Shown here one piece after another: positions 35,374 through 45,399 of a DNA stretch of 64,000 nucleotides. The notes beneath the pieces were generated by a model. It was not told the origin of the DNA. It saw only the letters and a program-made list of their open reading frames with translations, and searched no databases. Source of the DNA: CAIUKX01 sp964580965 (lineage in GTDB: Bacteria; Bacteroidota; Bacteroidia; Flavobacteriales_D; Crocinitomicaceae); contig CAZOLZ010000001.1 in NCBI GenBank assembly GCA_964580965.1, forward strand, positions 1-64,000. Reading direction: 5' to 3'. Position 1 is the stretch's first letter. The number at the start of each line of letters is the position of its first letter. The translations under genes and the position numbers were made by a program.

Positions 35374-37485
35374 ATGAAATTTAAATACTTCTCGTTTTTT
35401 GTAATATTGTTTTTGTTTTCACCTGTATCAGCTCAGAGGTATTTACAAAAAGCTGAATCAGCATTTCGAAATCAAAACTATGCCGAAGGAATTCAAATTT
35501 GTAAAGAAACATATGATAAAATAGATCGAAAGGGTTCAAAGGCCAAAAGTCATAAAGGTAAAATGGCTTTTTATATAGCAGAATGTTATAGGGAAACTGG
35601 AGCAATTAAGGAAGCTTCTGATTGGTATGAGAAAGCAATTTTGTTACAATTCTTTGAAGAAAAATCTCTTGTGTATTACTACAATGCAGAAATGAAACGC
35701 ATGATGGGAGATATCGATAAAGCTCAAAAAAATTATAAAAAATATAAAGACTTAGAACCAAATGATAAAAGAGCTGATGTTGGAATTGAGTCATGTGAGA
35801 AAATAAAAGCATGGAAAACAAATTCAACTAAGTATGAGGTTAAAAATGAAACGGTACTGAATAAAGGAGGAATAGATATGTGTCCTGTTTTTGGTAACAA
35901 AAAAACATCAGAATTATATTTTAGTTCTTCAAGAGTTGGTGTTGTTGGAGCAGAAGAAGATCCAAGATCAGGAGATGTTTATATGGATATTTGGGTTTCA
36001 GAGTTGGATAAAAGTGGTAATTGGACTGAACCTCATATTGTTAATGAATTAGTTAATACAGAAGCGAATGAGGGAGCAGCTTCTTTTGATGGCAGATTTA
36101 AGACAATGTTTTTTACTAGATGTCCTAATGAAAAAAAGAAGAGTCCAGGTTGTGAAATTTGGATGTCAAAATCAAAAGGAAAAGGAGTATGGGAGGAACC
36201 AACAAAGTTAATGTTAGTACCAAACGATACTATAACTGTTGGACACCCATGTGCTTCTGGGGATGGAAAGACTTTAATTTTTGTTTCCGATTTAGCGGGA
36301 GGACAAGGTGGTAGAGATTTATGGATGTCAACCTACAATAAAAGAAAAGATAAATGGTCTATGCCTGTCAACTTAGGTCCTGAAATTAACACCCCTGGAA
36401 ATGAAATGTTCCCTACCTTATCTAAAGGTGGTAACTTATATTTTGCAAGTGATGGTCATCCAGGTTTAGGAGGATTGGATATTTTCTTGGCAAAGAGAGT
36501 GGGAGAAGAGTTTAAATTTGAAGATCCTGTGAATATGGGAGTACCTTTAAATTCCTCAGGAAATGACTATTATTTAATTGAGTACTCTGATAAAAAAGGA
36601 TATTTTACATCAGAACGTAAAAATAGAAATGGAGGAAGCGAATACGATGCAGATATTTATTCTTATGAATTACCTCCAAACTATTTTGATTTAAAATTAG
36701 TTATAAGTCAAATCGGTGAAAAGAATACAAAAATTGCAGATGCTGTTGTAAAAGTTAAAGGATCTGATGGGTCAACATGGCAAGGTTATACAAATAATTA
36801 TGGTTCAATTTATTGGACTACAAAACCAAATGGAGATCGATATATTAATGAAAATACTTCTTATGAAATTGAGGTATCAAAAGAAGGTTATTATGAAAAT
36901 AATAAGAAAGCGAAATTAACTACTCAAGGGTTGAAAGATAATCAAACATTTTTTGTAGAAATGGGATTATTGCCAATAAAATCAAGTAAACCAATTCGTT
37001 TACCTGAGATTAGAAATGTTTTTAATTCACATGAACTGGTTGTTGATGAGTCGATTAATTCAAAAGATTCACTAAATTTTGTTTATGACTTACTAATGGA
37101 ATATCCAGGCATGGTTCTGGAATTAAGTTCACACACTGATAGTAGAGGAAATGATAAGGCTAACCAAGGTTTATCAGAAAGGAGAGCTAAAGAATGTGTA
37201 AGATATTTAGTTGAGGAAAAAGGAATTAATTCTGCTCGTCTTGTTGGAGTCGGGAAAGGTGAAGCTTTACCTGCTATTTGGAAGGATCCAGAGTCAGGTG
37301 AAAAAATTACGCTAACAGAAGAGTTTATTGATCAATTTAAAACTAAGGATAAAGATAAGTTTGAATATTTACATTCATTGAATCGAAGAACAGAAGGACG
37401 TGTTTTATCGATGGATTTTCAAGAACAACTAGAAGTTACAGAAGGTGAATCATCAAAGACTGAAGTAACAACAGAAGAAAAATAA
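35374..37485 (+). CDS. PorE-like envelope protein: TPR, beta-propeller, carboxypeptidase-regulatory-like and OmpA domains
   Basis: The 703 residues start with a signal peptide (ending VSAQ). Then come TPR-like helices (about 24-145), a PD40/WD40-like beta-propeller (about 155-430; repeats such as ELYFSSSR and LIFVSDLAGGQGGRDLWMS), a carboxypeptidase-regulatory-like domain (about 440-530), and an OmpA C-terminal domain (about 565-685; LELSSHTDSRGNDKANQGLS, ERRAKECVRYL) that binds peptidoglycan. The same order occurs in PorE, a T9SS component. Paralogues of this design are common in Flavobacteriales, so the precise role is uncertain. No lipobox is seen, unlike lipoprotein members. Confidence 0.85.
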   Translation: MKFKYFSFFVILFLFSPVSAQRYLQKAESAFRNQNYAEGIQICKETYDKIDRKGSKAKSHKGKMAFYIAECYRETGAIKEASDWYEKAILLQFFEEKSLVYYYNAEMKRMMGDIDKAQKNYKKYKDLEPNDKRADVGIESCEKIKAWKTNSTKYEVKNETVLNKGGIDMCPVFGNKKTSELYFSSSRVGVVGAEEDPRSGDVYMDIWVSELDKSGNWTEPHIVNELVNTEANEGAASFDGRFKTMFFTRCPNEKKKSPGCEIWMSKSKGKGVWEEPTKLMLVPNDTITVGHPCASGDGKTLIFVSDLAGGQGGRDLWMSTYNKRKDKWSMPVNLGPEINTPGNEMFPTLSKGGNLYFASDGHPGLGGLDIFLAKRVGEEFKFEDPVNMGVPLNSSGNDYYLIEYSDKKGYFTSERKNRNGGSEYDADIYSYELPPNYFDLKLVISQIGEKNTKIADAVVKVKGSDGSTWQGYTNNYGSIYWTTKPNGDRYINENTSYEIEVSKEGYYENNKKAKLTTQGLKDNQTFFVEMGLLPIKSSKPIRLPEIRNVFNSHELVVDESINSKDSLNFVYDLLMEYPGMVLELSSHTDSRGNDKANQGLSERRAKECVRYLVEEKGINSARLVGVGKGEALPAIWKDPESGEKITLTEEFIDQFKTKDKDKFEYLHSLNRRTEGRVLSMDFQEQLEVTEGESSKTEVTTEEK

Positions 37486-37508
37486 TAACTAAATAAATTT
37501 TATACAAA

Positions 37509-38918
37509 TTGGCACATAAAATAAAGTTTGGAACAGATGGTTGGAGAGCAATCATCGCTCAAGAATTTACTGTAGAAAATGTTGCTCGAGTTTCAAAAGC
37601 AACAGCTGATTGGGTAAAGCAAAACTTTCAAGATCCTTCAATCGTTATTGGACATGACTGTCGTTTTGCAGGAGAATTATTTGTCGAAACTGCTGTTAAA
37701 GTTTTTTTACATGAAGGTATTCATGTAAAAATGGCAAAAGGTTTTGTTTCAACTCCAATGGTATCATTAGCGTGTGTTCAATTAGAAACATCTTTAGGAG
37801 TTGTGTTGACAGCAAGTCACAATCCTCCTTCATACAATGGTTACAAGTTAAAAGGCCATTTCGGAGGGCCTTTAGCACCTGAAAAAGTTCAAGAGATTGA
37901 AAATATTATTCCTGATGTATCAACAATTGATTTAGAAACTATTTCAATTGATGAAGGTATCAAATCTGGAAAAGTAGAGGTAGTAGATTTAGAAACAAGG
38001 TATGTAAAACACGTTGAAAATAATTTTGATTTAAAAGCAATTCGAAACTCAGGTTTAAAATTTGCATACGATGCAATGTATGGAGCAGGTCAAAATGTTT
38101 TGAAAAGAATTTTACCAGAGACACATTTTTTACATTGTGACTATAACCCTTCTTTCATGGGACAAGCTCCTGAGCCAATTGAGAAAAACTTGAAAGAATT
38201 AGAATCTTTTATTAAAGCAGACGGAAATATTGATTGTGCTTTAGCTACTGATGGTGATGCAGATAGAATAGGTTTGTATAATGGAAAAGGAGAGTTTATA
38301 GATTCTCACCATATCATTTTGTTATTAATGCACTACCTTGTAAAATACAAGGGGTTATCAGGAAAAGTAGTTACAGCCTTCAGTACGACTCCAAGAGTAG
38401 GTAAGCTAGCGGCTCATTATAACTTAGAAAGTGAAGTTGTAAAAATTGGGTTCAAGTATATCGCTACTAAAATGGTAGAAGAAGATGTTTTAATAGGGGG
38501 TGAAGAGTCAGGAGGTATAGCTGTTAAAGGACATATTCCCGAAAGAGATGGGATATGGATGGGATTAATCATCTGGGAATTTATGGCTAAGTCTGGTAAA
38601 AAATTAGATGACTTAATAAGAGAAGTTTACGATATTGTTGGATCATTTAAATTTGAACGTAATGATCTTCATATTACTGAAAATTTAAAATTATCAATAA
38701 TAGATGCTTGCAAGGAGGGGAAATATGAAGCTTTTGGGAATTATCATGTAAATGAAGTTCAAACAATTGATGGCTTTAAGTATTTTTTTGATGATAGCAG
38801 ATGGATGATGATTAGACCCTCAGGTACTGAACCAGTTTTAAGAACTTATGCAGAAGCTCCATCAATTGAAGAGGTGAGAGAAATCTTAAAAATGACAGAA
38901 GACACAATTTGCAAATAG
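37509..38918 (+). CDS. Phosphoglucomutase/phosphomannomutase family protein
   Basis: The alpha-D-phosphohexomutase fold interconverts hexose-1- and hexose-6-phosphates. The active-site phosphoserine loop is TASHNPPSYNGYK (about residues 99-111), the metal-binding loop is ATDGDADRIG (about 247-256), sugar specificity lies in GGEESGG (about 338), and the C-terminal phosphate loop is RPSGTEPVLRTY. The start is TTG at 37509 (MAHKIKFGTDGWRA), as there is no ATG upstream in frame. It could supply mannose-1-phosphate for the GDP-mannose gene or glucose-1-phosphate; the sequence does not decide. A terminator follows. Confidence 0.9.
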   Translation: MAHKIKFGTDGWRAIIAQEFTVENVARVSKATADWVKQNFQDPSIVIGHDCRFAGELFVETAVKVFLHEGIHVKMAKGFVSTPMVSLACVQLETSLGVVLTASHNPPSYNGYKLKGHFGGPLAPEKVQEIENIIPDVSTIDLETISIDEGIKSGKVEVVDLETRYVKHVENNFDLKAIRNSGLKFAYDAMYGAGQNVLKRILPETHFLHCDYNPSFMGQAPEPIEKNLKELESFIKADGNIDCALATDGDADRIGLYNGKGEFIDSHHIILLLMHYLVKYKGLSGKVVTAFSTTPRVGKLAAHYNLESEVVKIGFKYIATKMVEEDVLIGGEESGGIAVKGHIPERDGIWMGLIIWEFMAKSGKKLDDLIREVYDIVGSFKFERNDLHITENLKLSIIDACKEGKYEAFGNYHVNEVQTIDGFKYFFDDSRWMMIRPSGTEPVLRTYAEAPSIEEVREILKMTEDTICK

Positions 38919-38972
38919 AAAACTAAGTTCTATTAATAAAACTCAGTTTAGAAGTAAAAATAAACTAATTTT

Positions 38973-39005
38973 AAACCGTGTGTCTTATTGATACACGGTT
39001 TTTAT
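38973..39005 (+). terminator. Intrinsic terminator between the hexomutase and aroC
   Basis: The stem AAACCGTGT (38973-38981) with ACACGGTTT (38993-39001), an 11-base loop and a following T-rich tract form a terminator. It ends only 13 bases before the aroC start, which leaves little room for a separate promoter. Confidence 0.85.
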
Positions 39006-39017
39006 ATTTTAAAAGTT

Positions 39018-40091
39018 ATGGCAGCAGGATCAAGTTTTGGAACATTATTTAGACTATCTACTTTTGGTGAATCACATGGTGTTGCAATAGGTGGTATTAT
39101 TGATGGGGTTCCTTCGAATATTGAAATCGATATTGATTTGGTTCAAAAAGAGTTAGATAAAAGAAAACCTGGCCAATCAAATTTGGTTACTCAACGAAAA
39201 GAGTCAGATACTGTTGTTTTTTTATCTGGAATTTTTGATGGGAAAACAACAGGTTCTCCAATAGGTTTTATGATTCAGAATGAAAATCAAAAATCTAAAG
39301 ACTACAACCATATAAAGGATGTATATCGACCATCGCATGCGGATTATGTATATACTCAGAAATATGGGAATAGAGATTATAGAGGCGGTGGAAGATCAAG
39401 TGCAAGAGAAACTGCTTCTAGAGTTGTAGCAGGATCAATAGCAAAGCAGATATTGAAACAATTTCAAATTGAATTTAAGACTTTTGTTGATCAAGTTGGG
39501 AATGTAGCTTTAAATCAAGATGAATTGATGAGCATAGATTTTTCTTCAATAGAGTCAAATTCTGTACGTTGTCCTCACTATGAAAAGGCGAAACTAATGG
39601 AGCAATTAATTTTAAAAATTAAGAAAGAGGGAGATACAATCGGAGGAACCGTTCGCTGTATTATCAAAAATGTTCCTGTAGGATTAGGTGAACCAGTTTT
39701 TGAAAGATTAAATGCGCAATTAGCAAAGGCTATGTTTTCAATTAACGCAGTAAAAGGATTTGAAATTGGAAGTGGATTTGATGCTGTAGAAATGAAAGGT
39801 TCAAAGCATAACGACTTGTTTAATCCTGATGGCTCAACAAGATCTAATAATAGTGGAGGGATACAAGGGGGAATTTCAAATGGAATGCCCATTGAGATGA
39901 GAGTTGCATTTAAACCTGTTGCTACAGTTATTCAAAAACAAGACGCATTAAATAGTGATGGAGAAATAGTTGAGATGATGGGAAAAGGGAGACATGACCC
40001 ATGTGTTGTTCCAAGAGCTGTTCCTATTGTTGAAGCAATGGCAGCAATGGTTGTTTTGGATAATTATTTGATGTTTAAAGCATATTCTTAA
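39018..40091 (+). CDS. aroC: Chorismate synthase
   Basis: AroC removes phosphate from 5-enolpyruvylshikimate-3-phosphate to make chorismate, using reduced FMN. The N-terminal FRLSTFGESHGVAIGGIIDG, the RPSHADYVYTQKYG segment, RGGGRSSARETASRVVAG and the C-terminal GRHDPCVVPRAVPIVEAMAA are diagnostic. The ATG at 39018 (MAAGSSFGTLFRLST) is the real start; the earlier in-frame codon at 38988 sits inside the terminator hairpin. The product is 357 residues. Its stop overlaps the next start by one base (TAATG). Confidence 0.95.
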   Translation: MAAGSSFGTLFRLSTFGESHGVAIGGIIDGVPSNIEIDIDLVQKELDKRKPGQSNLVTQRKESDTVVFLSGIFDGKTTGSPIGFMIQNENQKSKDYNHIKDVYRPSHADYVYTQKYGNRDYRGGGRSSARETASRVVAGSIAKQILKQFQIEFKTFVDQVGNVALNQDELMSIDFSSIESNSVRCPHYEKAKLMEQLILKIKKEGDTIGGTVRCIIKNVPVGLGEPVFERLNAQLAKAMFSINAVKGFEIGSGFDAVEMKGSKHNDLFNPDGSTRSNNSGGIQGGISNGMPIEMRVAFKPVATVIQKQDALNSDGEIVEMMGKGRHDPCVVPRAVPIVEAMAAMVVLDNYLMFKAYS

Positions 40092-41884
40092 TGTCAGCAT
40101 TTATAAATTTTCTCAATAATAAATGGTTATTGAGGTTTATAATAGTTTTTTCTTTATCACTCTTATTCAAGCAAAGTGATCAATATTATCATTGGACAAA
40201 TTCCAAAAAAGTTAAAGAGGGACAAACAACAACAATTAATACTGATGGAGCAGGGTATTATGCTTATCTTCCTCAGTTTTTTATCTATCAAGAGAAACCT
40301 CATTTTCAATTTATTAAAGAGATTTCAGAAAAATATAAACATACTCAATTTATTTCTGGGATATATTACAATGAGCATAAACACTATGGTATCGATAAAT
40401 ATTATGTCGGAACTGGAATATTAATGTCTCCTGTTTTTATTATAACACATAGTATCAATTCTCTTTTTGAGTATGAAACTGATGGTTATTCTAGAGCTTA
40501 TCAATTATGTGTAGCTTTTTCAGCAATTTTATATTGGTTAATTGGTGTTATAGGTTTGATTTATTTAATGAACTATTTTAATGTTTCAAATGGGTTAAAA
40601 ATTGTAATGATTATTACCTTAACATTTGCAACAAATTTGAATTTTTATACTGTTTATTTCCCTTCCTTTTCACATGTTTATTCATTTGCAACAATTACTT
40701 GGTTGTTTTATTTTCTCTTAAAATTAAAAGATCATTTTATATTAAAATTCATAATTCCTGTCGCGATTCTTTTGGGTTTTGTTTTTTTGATTCGACCAAC
40801 GAATTTGATGATAGGTATAGTGATTCCCTTTTTGGTTTTCAATAAATCAAACATTAAGTTGAGATTATTGGAATATAAATTATTAATTATCCCAACCATT
40901 TTATTTTTTAGTTTGGTATTTGTTCAGCTATATATCAATTATTTACAAATTGGAGAATGGACTTTTAATACCTATAAAGCAGAAGGTTTTGATTACTTAT
41001 CTAATCCTAAGTGGAAAGAAGTTTTATGGAGTTATCGTAAAGGATTATTTGTTTATGGGCCAGTATTATTGTGGCTAGTTCCAGGAGTAATTTTTTCGAT
41101 TAAGAAAAATGCTAAACTTACAATCATAGGAATAGTTTTATTTATCGTTTGGCTGTATCTGACATCTTCGTGGTGGTGTTGGTGGTATGGAGGTGGTCTT
41201 GGTATGCGACCTTTTGTAGATCTTATGGGATTTTTTGTAATCTACATTGCATTATTATTAAAAGATTATAAAAAAGTAATGATTATGTATCTTTTAACCT
41301 TAATACCAGCTGTTTATTTATACCAAACCAATCAAATACAATACTGTAAAAATATTTTGCATTATGATGATATGAGTAAAGTAGATTATTGGAGAACATT
41401 CATGAAAACTGATAATCGCTTTTCATGGATGCTTCATTTGAAAAATGATTCGATAGAGGATCATCAGATTGTTAATAAGAAGTCTTATTTTCTTGATCAG
41501 CAAACAACAACTTGGGGTTTAACTCAAAAAGTTTATAAGCATTTTTTGAATTTGAAATATGAAGTTGTAGATCCAGATTTGACAATTCCATTGAAAAAAA
41601 TAGTTCAGTATGGATTTAGATTTAATGGTGAACTTGAAATTGGTAATCAAGATAGTAATCCTGCATTTTCATTATTGTTTTATAAAGAGGGTAATGAAAT
41701 TGGTTGGAAACATAATTATGCAGGAATGTTGATAGATAAAAGAGACTCGCCTCAAAAGTTTATCATGGATTATATTGTTGAACCTAATTATAGAAACGCT
41801 GATTCTGTCCGAATCGTTTTTTCAAAAGGTGTTCCATATACTGCGGTAAGAAACTTACAATTTGATTTATTGGAGTTAAATTGA
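40091..41884 (+). CDS. Large multi-pass membrane protein, GT-C glycosyltransferase-like, function unknown
   Basis: The 597 residues contain about ten to eleven hydrophobic segments, an early periplasmic-side loop with Asp/Glu-rich motifs (NTDGAGYYAYLPQFF, about residues 50-64) and a soluble C-terminal domain of about 170 residues. The topology and the early acidic DG motif in the first loop recall GT-C fold lipid-linked-sugar transferases, but no signature is decisive. The gene is coupled to aroC (shared base at 40091), although no biochemical link is obvious. Confidence 0.75.
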   Translation: MSAFINFLNNKWLLRFIIVFSLSLLFKQSDQYYHWTNSKKVKEGQTTTINTDGAGYYAYLPQFFIYQEKPHFQFIKEISEKYKHTQFISGIYYNEHKHYGIDKYYVGTGILMSPVFIITHSINSLFEYETDGYSRAYQLCVAFSAILYWLIGVIGLIYLMNYFNVSNGLKIVMIITLTFATNLNFYTVYFPSFSHVYSFATITWLFYFLLKLKDHFILKFIIPVAILLGFVFLIRPTNLMIGIVIPFLVFNKSNIKLRLLEYKLLIIPTILFFSLVFVQLYINYLQIGEWTFNTYKAEGFDYLSNPKWKEVLWSYRKGLFVYGPVLLWLVPGVIFSIKKNAKLTIIGIVLFIVWLYLTSSWWCWWYGGGLGMRPFVDLMGFFVIYIALLLKDYKKVMIMYLLTLIPAVYLYQTNQIQYCKNILHYDDMSKVDYWRTFMKTDNRFSWMLHLKNDSIEDHQIVNKKSYFLDQQTTTWGLTQKVYKHFLNLKYEVVDPDLTIPLKKIVQYGFRFNGELEIGNQDSNPAFSLLFYKEGNEIGWKHNYAGMLIDKRDSPQKFIMDYIVEPNYRNADSVRIVFSKGVPYTAVRNLQFDLLELN

Positions 41885-41937
41885 TTCAATTTACTACGCT
41901 TTAATTCTTATCTTTACTGCTCTTAAATTATGAAGCT

Positions 41938-42417
41938 ATGATACAAAGAGTACAAACGTTATATTTATTTATCGCAGTCATTTGTTTAATGATTGCTCAA
42001 TTTGGAACTTCATTTTTTTATTTAATTGGTGAAAAGATGTATTTATTAAATGCTTATGGTGTTTTTGAGAATACAGTTTCTAATGATTTGACAATAGTAA
42101 AAAATGTACCATTATTTTTAATACCTGTTCTCTTGATAGTATTATCGGTTGTTACCATTTTTTCCTATAAAAAGCTTAAAAATCAACTTAAGACATTGAA
42201 TCTTGTAATTTATATTTATTCGGCTTTTATACTAATTTTGTTGGCTTTATTCTTTTCTCATTATAACTTTCCTGAGGATAATATAAACCTGAAATATCAA
42301 TTTGGTCCTGCGATGTATTTTATGATTGTAGGCTATCCAGCTTTATTTCTAGCTAAAAAAGGAATACTAAAAGATAAAAAAACACTTGATTCTTTAAATA
42401 GTAACAGATTAAGATAA
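41938..42417 (+). CDS. DUF4293-family membrane protein
   Basis: The 159 residues begin with the family's MIQRVQTLYLFIA and have four membrane helices (about 6-27, 54-75, 87-108 and 119-141). DUF4293 is nearly restricted to Bacteroidota and has no known function. It ends directly at the start of the ABC-F gene (no spacing) and probably shares its transcript. Confidence 0.85.
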   Translation: MIQRVQTLYLFIAVICLMIAQFGTSFFYLIGEKMYLLNAYGVFENTVSNDLTIVKNVPLFLIPVLLIVLSVVTIFSYKKLKNQLKTLNLVIYIYSAFILILLALFFSHYNFPEDNINLKYQFGPAMYFMIVGYPALFLAKKGILKDKKTLDSLNSNRLR

Positions 42418-44304
42418 ATGAATTATTTATCAGTTGAGAATATCACCAAATCATTTGGCGCAAGAATTATTTTTGAAGATTTAACCTTTGGGATTGATCA
42501 AGGACAAAAAGTAGCTATTGTAGCTAAAAATGGCAATGGTAAAACTACACTTCTGAAATGTTTATTAGGTCAAGAGGATATTGATGATGGACGAATTGTT
42601 TTCAGGAATGATATCCACATTGCTTTTATGGAGCAATCTGAAAATTTAGATCCAAATCATTCCATATTTGAAGAAGTGTTTTCTCACGATTTACCTGAAT
42701 TACAAGCAGTAAAAAAATACAATCAAGCTTTAAGTTCTGGCGATGAAGAATTAATTGCAAAATCTTTTGAACAAATAACAGAATTAAATGCTTGGGATAT
42801 AGAAAATCGAGTTCATCAAGTATTGTCTGTTCTGAAATTAGATAATACATCACAGAAGATTGAAAATTTATCAGGTGGACAAAAGAAACGTGTTGCTTTA
42901 GCAAAAGTTTTGGTAGCAGAACCTGACTTTTTAATTTTAGATGAACCTACCAATCATTTAGATTTGGATATGATTGAATGGTTAGAGGAATACCTATCAA
43001 AGTCTAAGTCAACTATATTGATGGTTACCCATGATCGTTATTTTTTAGAGGTTGTTTGTGATACAATATTGGAATTAGAGGACCAAACTATTTATAAATA
43101 CAAAGGGAATTTTTCTTATTATTTAGAAAAGAAGGCCGAACGTCAAGAACAACTTGCATCAACAATTGATAAAGCTCGAAATACGATGCGAAAAGAGTTG
43201 GAATGGATGCGAAGACAACCCAAAGCTAGAGGAACTAAACAAAAGGCTCGTATAGACTCTTTTTATGATTTAAAATCTGTAGCATCTCAACGAATTAATG
43301 AAGATGAAATCGAAATTCCAATCAAAATGGAACGATTGGGAACTAAGATTTTAGAAATTCATAAGATGAAAAAGGCTTTTGGTGATAAACCAATCATTAA
43401 TAATTTTTCATATAATTTTAAAAGACAAGAACGTCTAGGTATTGTAGGAAATAATGGTACAGGTAAGTCTACATTTTTGAATATGATTCAAGAATTGGAA
43501 CCGTTAAATCAAGGTTCAGTTGTGGTTGGTGAAACAGTTACTTTTGGTTACTTTAATCAAGAATTAATTCAAGTCGATGAAGATAAAAAGGTAATTGATG
43601 TTATTCGCGAAATTGCAGAGTTTATTCCTTTAGAGAAAGGAAGAACAATGACAGCTGCTCAATTTTTGGAAAAGTTTTTATTTCCAAGAGATATGCAGTA
43701 CAATTACGTCTATAAATTAAGCGGAGGAGAAAAACGTCGTTTAAAACTAATGACGGTGTTGATGAAAAATCCGAATTTTTTAATTTTAGATGAGCCAACA
43801 AATGACTTGGACATTTTTGTAATGAGTGTATTGGAAGATTATCTCAGAAACTTTCCAGGATGTTTGATTGTAGTCTCTCACGACCGTTACTTTATGGATA
43901 AAATGGTGGATCATTTATTTGTATTTGATGGAACTGGTAATATCAAAGATATTGTTGGGAATTACACGGCATATCGATCCCAATTAATTGCAGATCAAAA
44001 AGAAGAAAAAAGACTTGTAGTTGCTGAAAAAAAAGAATCAAAGAAACAAATTCCAGTTGAAGAAAAAATTCGAACAGAGAAGAAGAAAAGATTAAGTTTT
44101 AAAGAAAGAGAAGAGTTTAAGCAATTAGAAAAAGATCTTGACTCATTAGAAATATTAAAAGAAGAATTGACGATGAAGTTATCGGATTCAACTTTAGCAT
44201 CTCAAGAAATAGTTGAAATTGGTAATCAGCTATCTGAAACAGTAAAATCTTTAGAAGAAAAGACAGATAGATGGTTAGAGTTATCGGAGTATGATTCATT
44301 TTAG
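42418..44304 (+). CDS. ABC-F family ATPase (Uup-like)
   Basis: Two ATPase domains sit in one 628-residue soluble protein. The first has Walker A AKNGNGKTT (about residues 36-44), signature LSGGQKKR (about 151) and Walker B FLILDEPTNHLDL. The second has Walker A GNNGTGKST (about 345), signature LSGGEKRR and Walker B FLILDEPTNDLDI. The linker with RRQPKARGTKQKAR is typical, and a C-terminal charged coiled coil (about 530-625) recalls Uup. ABC-F proteins act on ribosomes or nucleic acid rather than membranes. The first Walker A starts with Ala in place of Gly, a variant seen in Bacteroidota members. Confidence 0.9.
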   Translation: MNYLSVENITKSFGARIIFEDLTFGIDQGQKVAIVAKNGNGKTTLLKCLLGQEDIDDGRIVFRNDIHIAFMEQSENLDPNHSIFEEVFSHDLPELQAVKKYNQALSSGDEELIAKSFEQITELNAWDIENRVHQVLSVLKLDNTSQKIENLSGGQKKRVALAKVLVAEPDFLILDEPTNHLDLDMIEWLEEYLSKSKSTILMVTHDRYFLEVVCDTILELEDQTIYKYKGNFSYYLEKKAERQEQLASTIDKARNTMRKELEWMRRQPKARGTKQKARIDSFYDLKSVASQRINEDEIEIPIKMERLGTKILEIHKMKKAFGDKPIINNFSYNFKRQERLGIVGNNGTGKSTFLNMIQELEPLNQGSVVVGETVTFGYFNQELIQVDEDKKVIDVIREIAEFIPLEKGRTMTAAQFLEKFLFPRDMQYNYVYKLSGGEKRRLKLMTVLMKNPNFLILDEPTNDLDIFVMSVLEDYLRNFPGCLIVVSHDRYFMDKMVDHLFVFDGTGNIKDIVGNYTAYRSQLIADQKEEKRLVVAEKKESKKQIPVEEKIRTEKKKRLSFKEREEFKQLEKDLDSLEILKEELTMKLSDSTLASQEIVEIGNQLSETVKSLEEKTDRWLELSEYDSF

Positions 44305-44442
44305 TGTCGTTTGATTTTTATCAGTTAATTTCTTGTTATTATTATTCAATTTTGTTAACTTTTTAGAGTGAATAACATTAACTACTTTGGGTTGATGTCT
44401 ATCAAGATACTTATTAAGTTTGGAGTTAAACAAAATTAATCG

Positions 44443-45384
44443 ATGCAGACATTACTATATCCATTTCTTATTCTTCTTTTCTTGGTAGAAAACCTTGGAG
44501 ATGATACTAAAAGCGATGTTGAAAAGCCATCAGCTTCAAAGAGTATGATTGAAAATCAAGTTGTCGGTTTAAATCTTATTTTTGAGGAAGAATGGGATTG
44601 TTTGCCTCAACCTCAATTTTGGAAAAAAATCATGCAACTTTCACCAGACTCTTGTATCATCAATGTTGCTGAAAACAGATTTATTCTTGAAAGGATGCAT
44701 TTTGATGATTGGATGGCACAAACAGATAATCAAAAAAAGAATCATAAAGATAGTTTAAGAAAGTTATACAATTTAGGGGTGTCAACTCAAATTAACGTAA
44801 CAACTGGTAAAAGTGATTTTTATCGCTTTAATGATGTATATCCTACTTTAGAGAGGGGGCGAGATGCATTTGCTTCGCATGGTGTAGACTCTTGGTATGC
44901 TCAAGCTATATTATTGATTGAAAGTCCTGGACAACTTAAAAAATCACATGTAGGCGCTTATGGTGCTTTCCAATTGATGCCAGGTGTCGCCAGAGCTCAA
45001 GGTTTAATTGTAAATAAATATGTGGATGAGCGTAAAGACTTTGAAAAATCTGCAATGGGTTCCGCTCGCTTAATTAGTAAGATTTGTATTCCTGAAGCGA
45101 AGAAAATTTTAGATGCCCATAGAGTAACATACAACGAGAAAGACCTTTGGTTTAGACTATTTGTTTTACATGTTTATCATGCGGGTGCATACAACGTAAA
45201 GGCTGTAGTCAATAAAATAAAACCTAAATATGGTGGACAAGCTTTAATTACTAAAATGTGGCAAACTTCTGCTGCAAGTTTTGGTAACAGTTCTCAAAAT
45301 TACACGCAATTAGCTTTAGCTTCACATTTAGTGTTAAATGAATATGTTGCAATGAAGTTGAGCGATTCGGCATCACTGAAATAA
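44443..45384 (+). CDS. Lytic transglycosylase (SLT-domain) envelope protein
   Basis: The 313-residue protein has an N-terminal hydrophobic segment (LLYPFLILLFLVENLG) and a C-terminal SLT domain that cleaves peptidoglycan glycans to 1,6-anhydro ends. The catalytic Glu is in YAQAILLIESPG (about residue 160), followed by GAYGAFQLMPGVARAQGL and the late YHAGAYNVKAVVNKIK. About 140 residues precede the catalytic domain and match nothing recognisable. It ends 15 bases before the convergent esterase gene. Confidence 0.85.
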   Translation: MQTLLYPFLILLFLVENLGDDTKSDVEKPSASKSMIENQVVGLNLIFEEEWDCLPQPQFWKKIMQLSPDSCIINVAENRFILERMHFDDWMAQTDNQKKNHKDSLRKLYNLGVSTQINVTTGKSDFYRFNDVYPTLERGRDAFASHGVDSWYAQAILLIESPGQLKKSHVGAYGAFQLMPGVARAQGLIVNKYVDERKDFEKSAMGSARLISKICIPEAKKILDAHRVTYNEKDLWFRLFVLHVYHAGAYNVKAVVNKIKPKYGGQALITKMWQTSAASFGNSSQNYTQLALASHLVLNEYVAMKLSDSASLK

Positions 45385-45399
45385 GTAGATATGAGTTCG

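Noticed and set aside
38988..39017. Upstream in-frame start for aroC
   Set aside because: It lies inside the terminator hairpin and would add residues not found in the family; ATG 39018 fits.
42626..42904. Minus-strand open frame inside the ABC-F gene
   Set aside because: It is a shadow of a strongly conserved ATPase domain, has no family match and no promoter.
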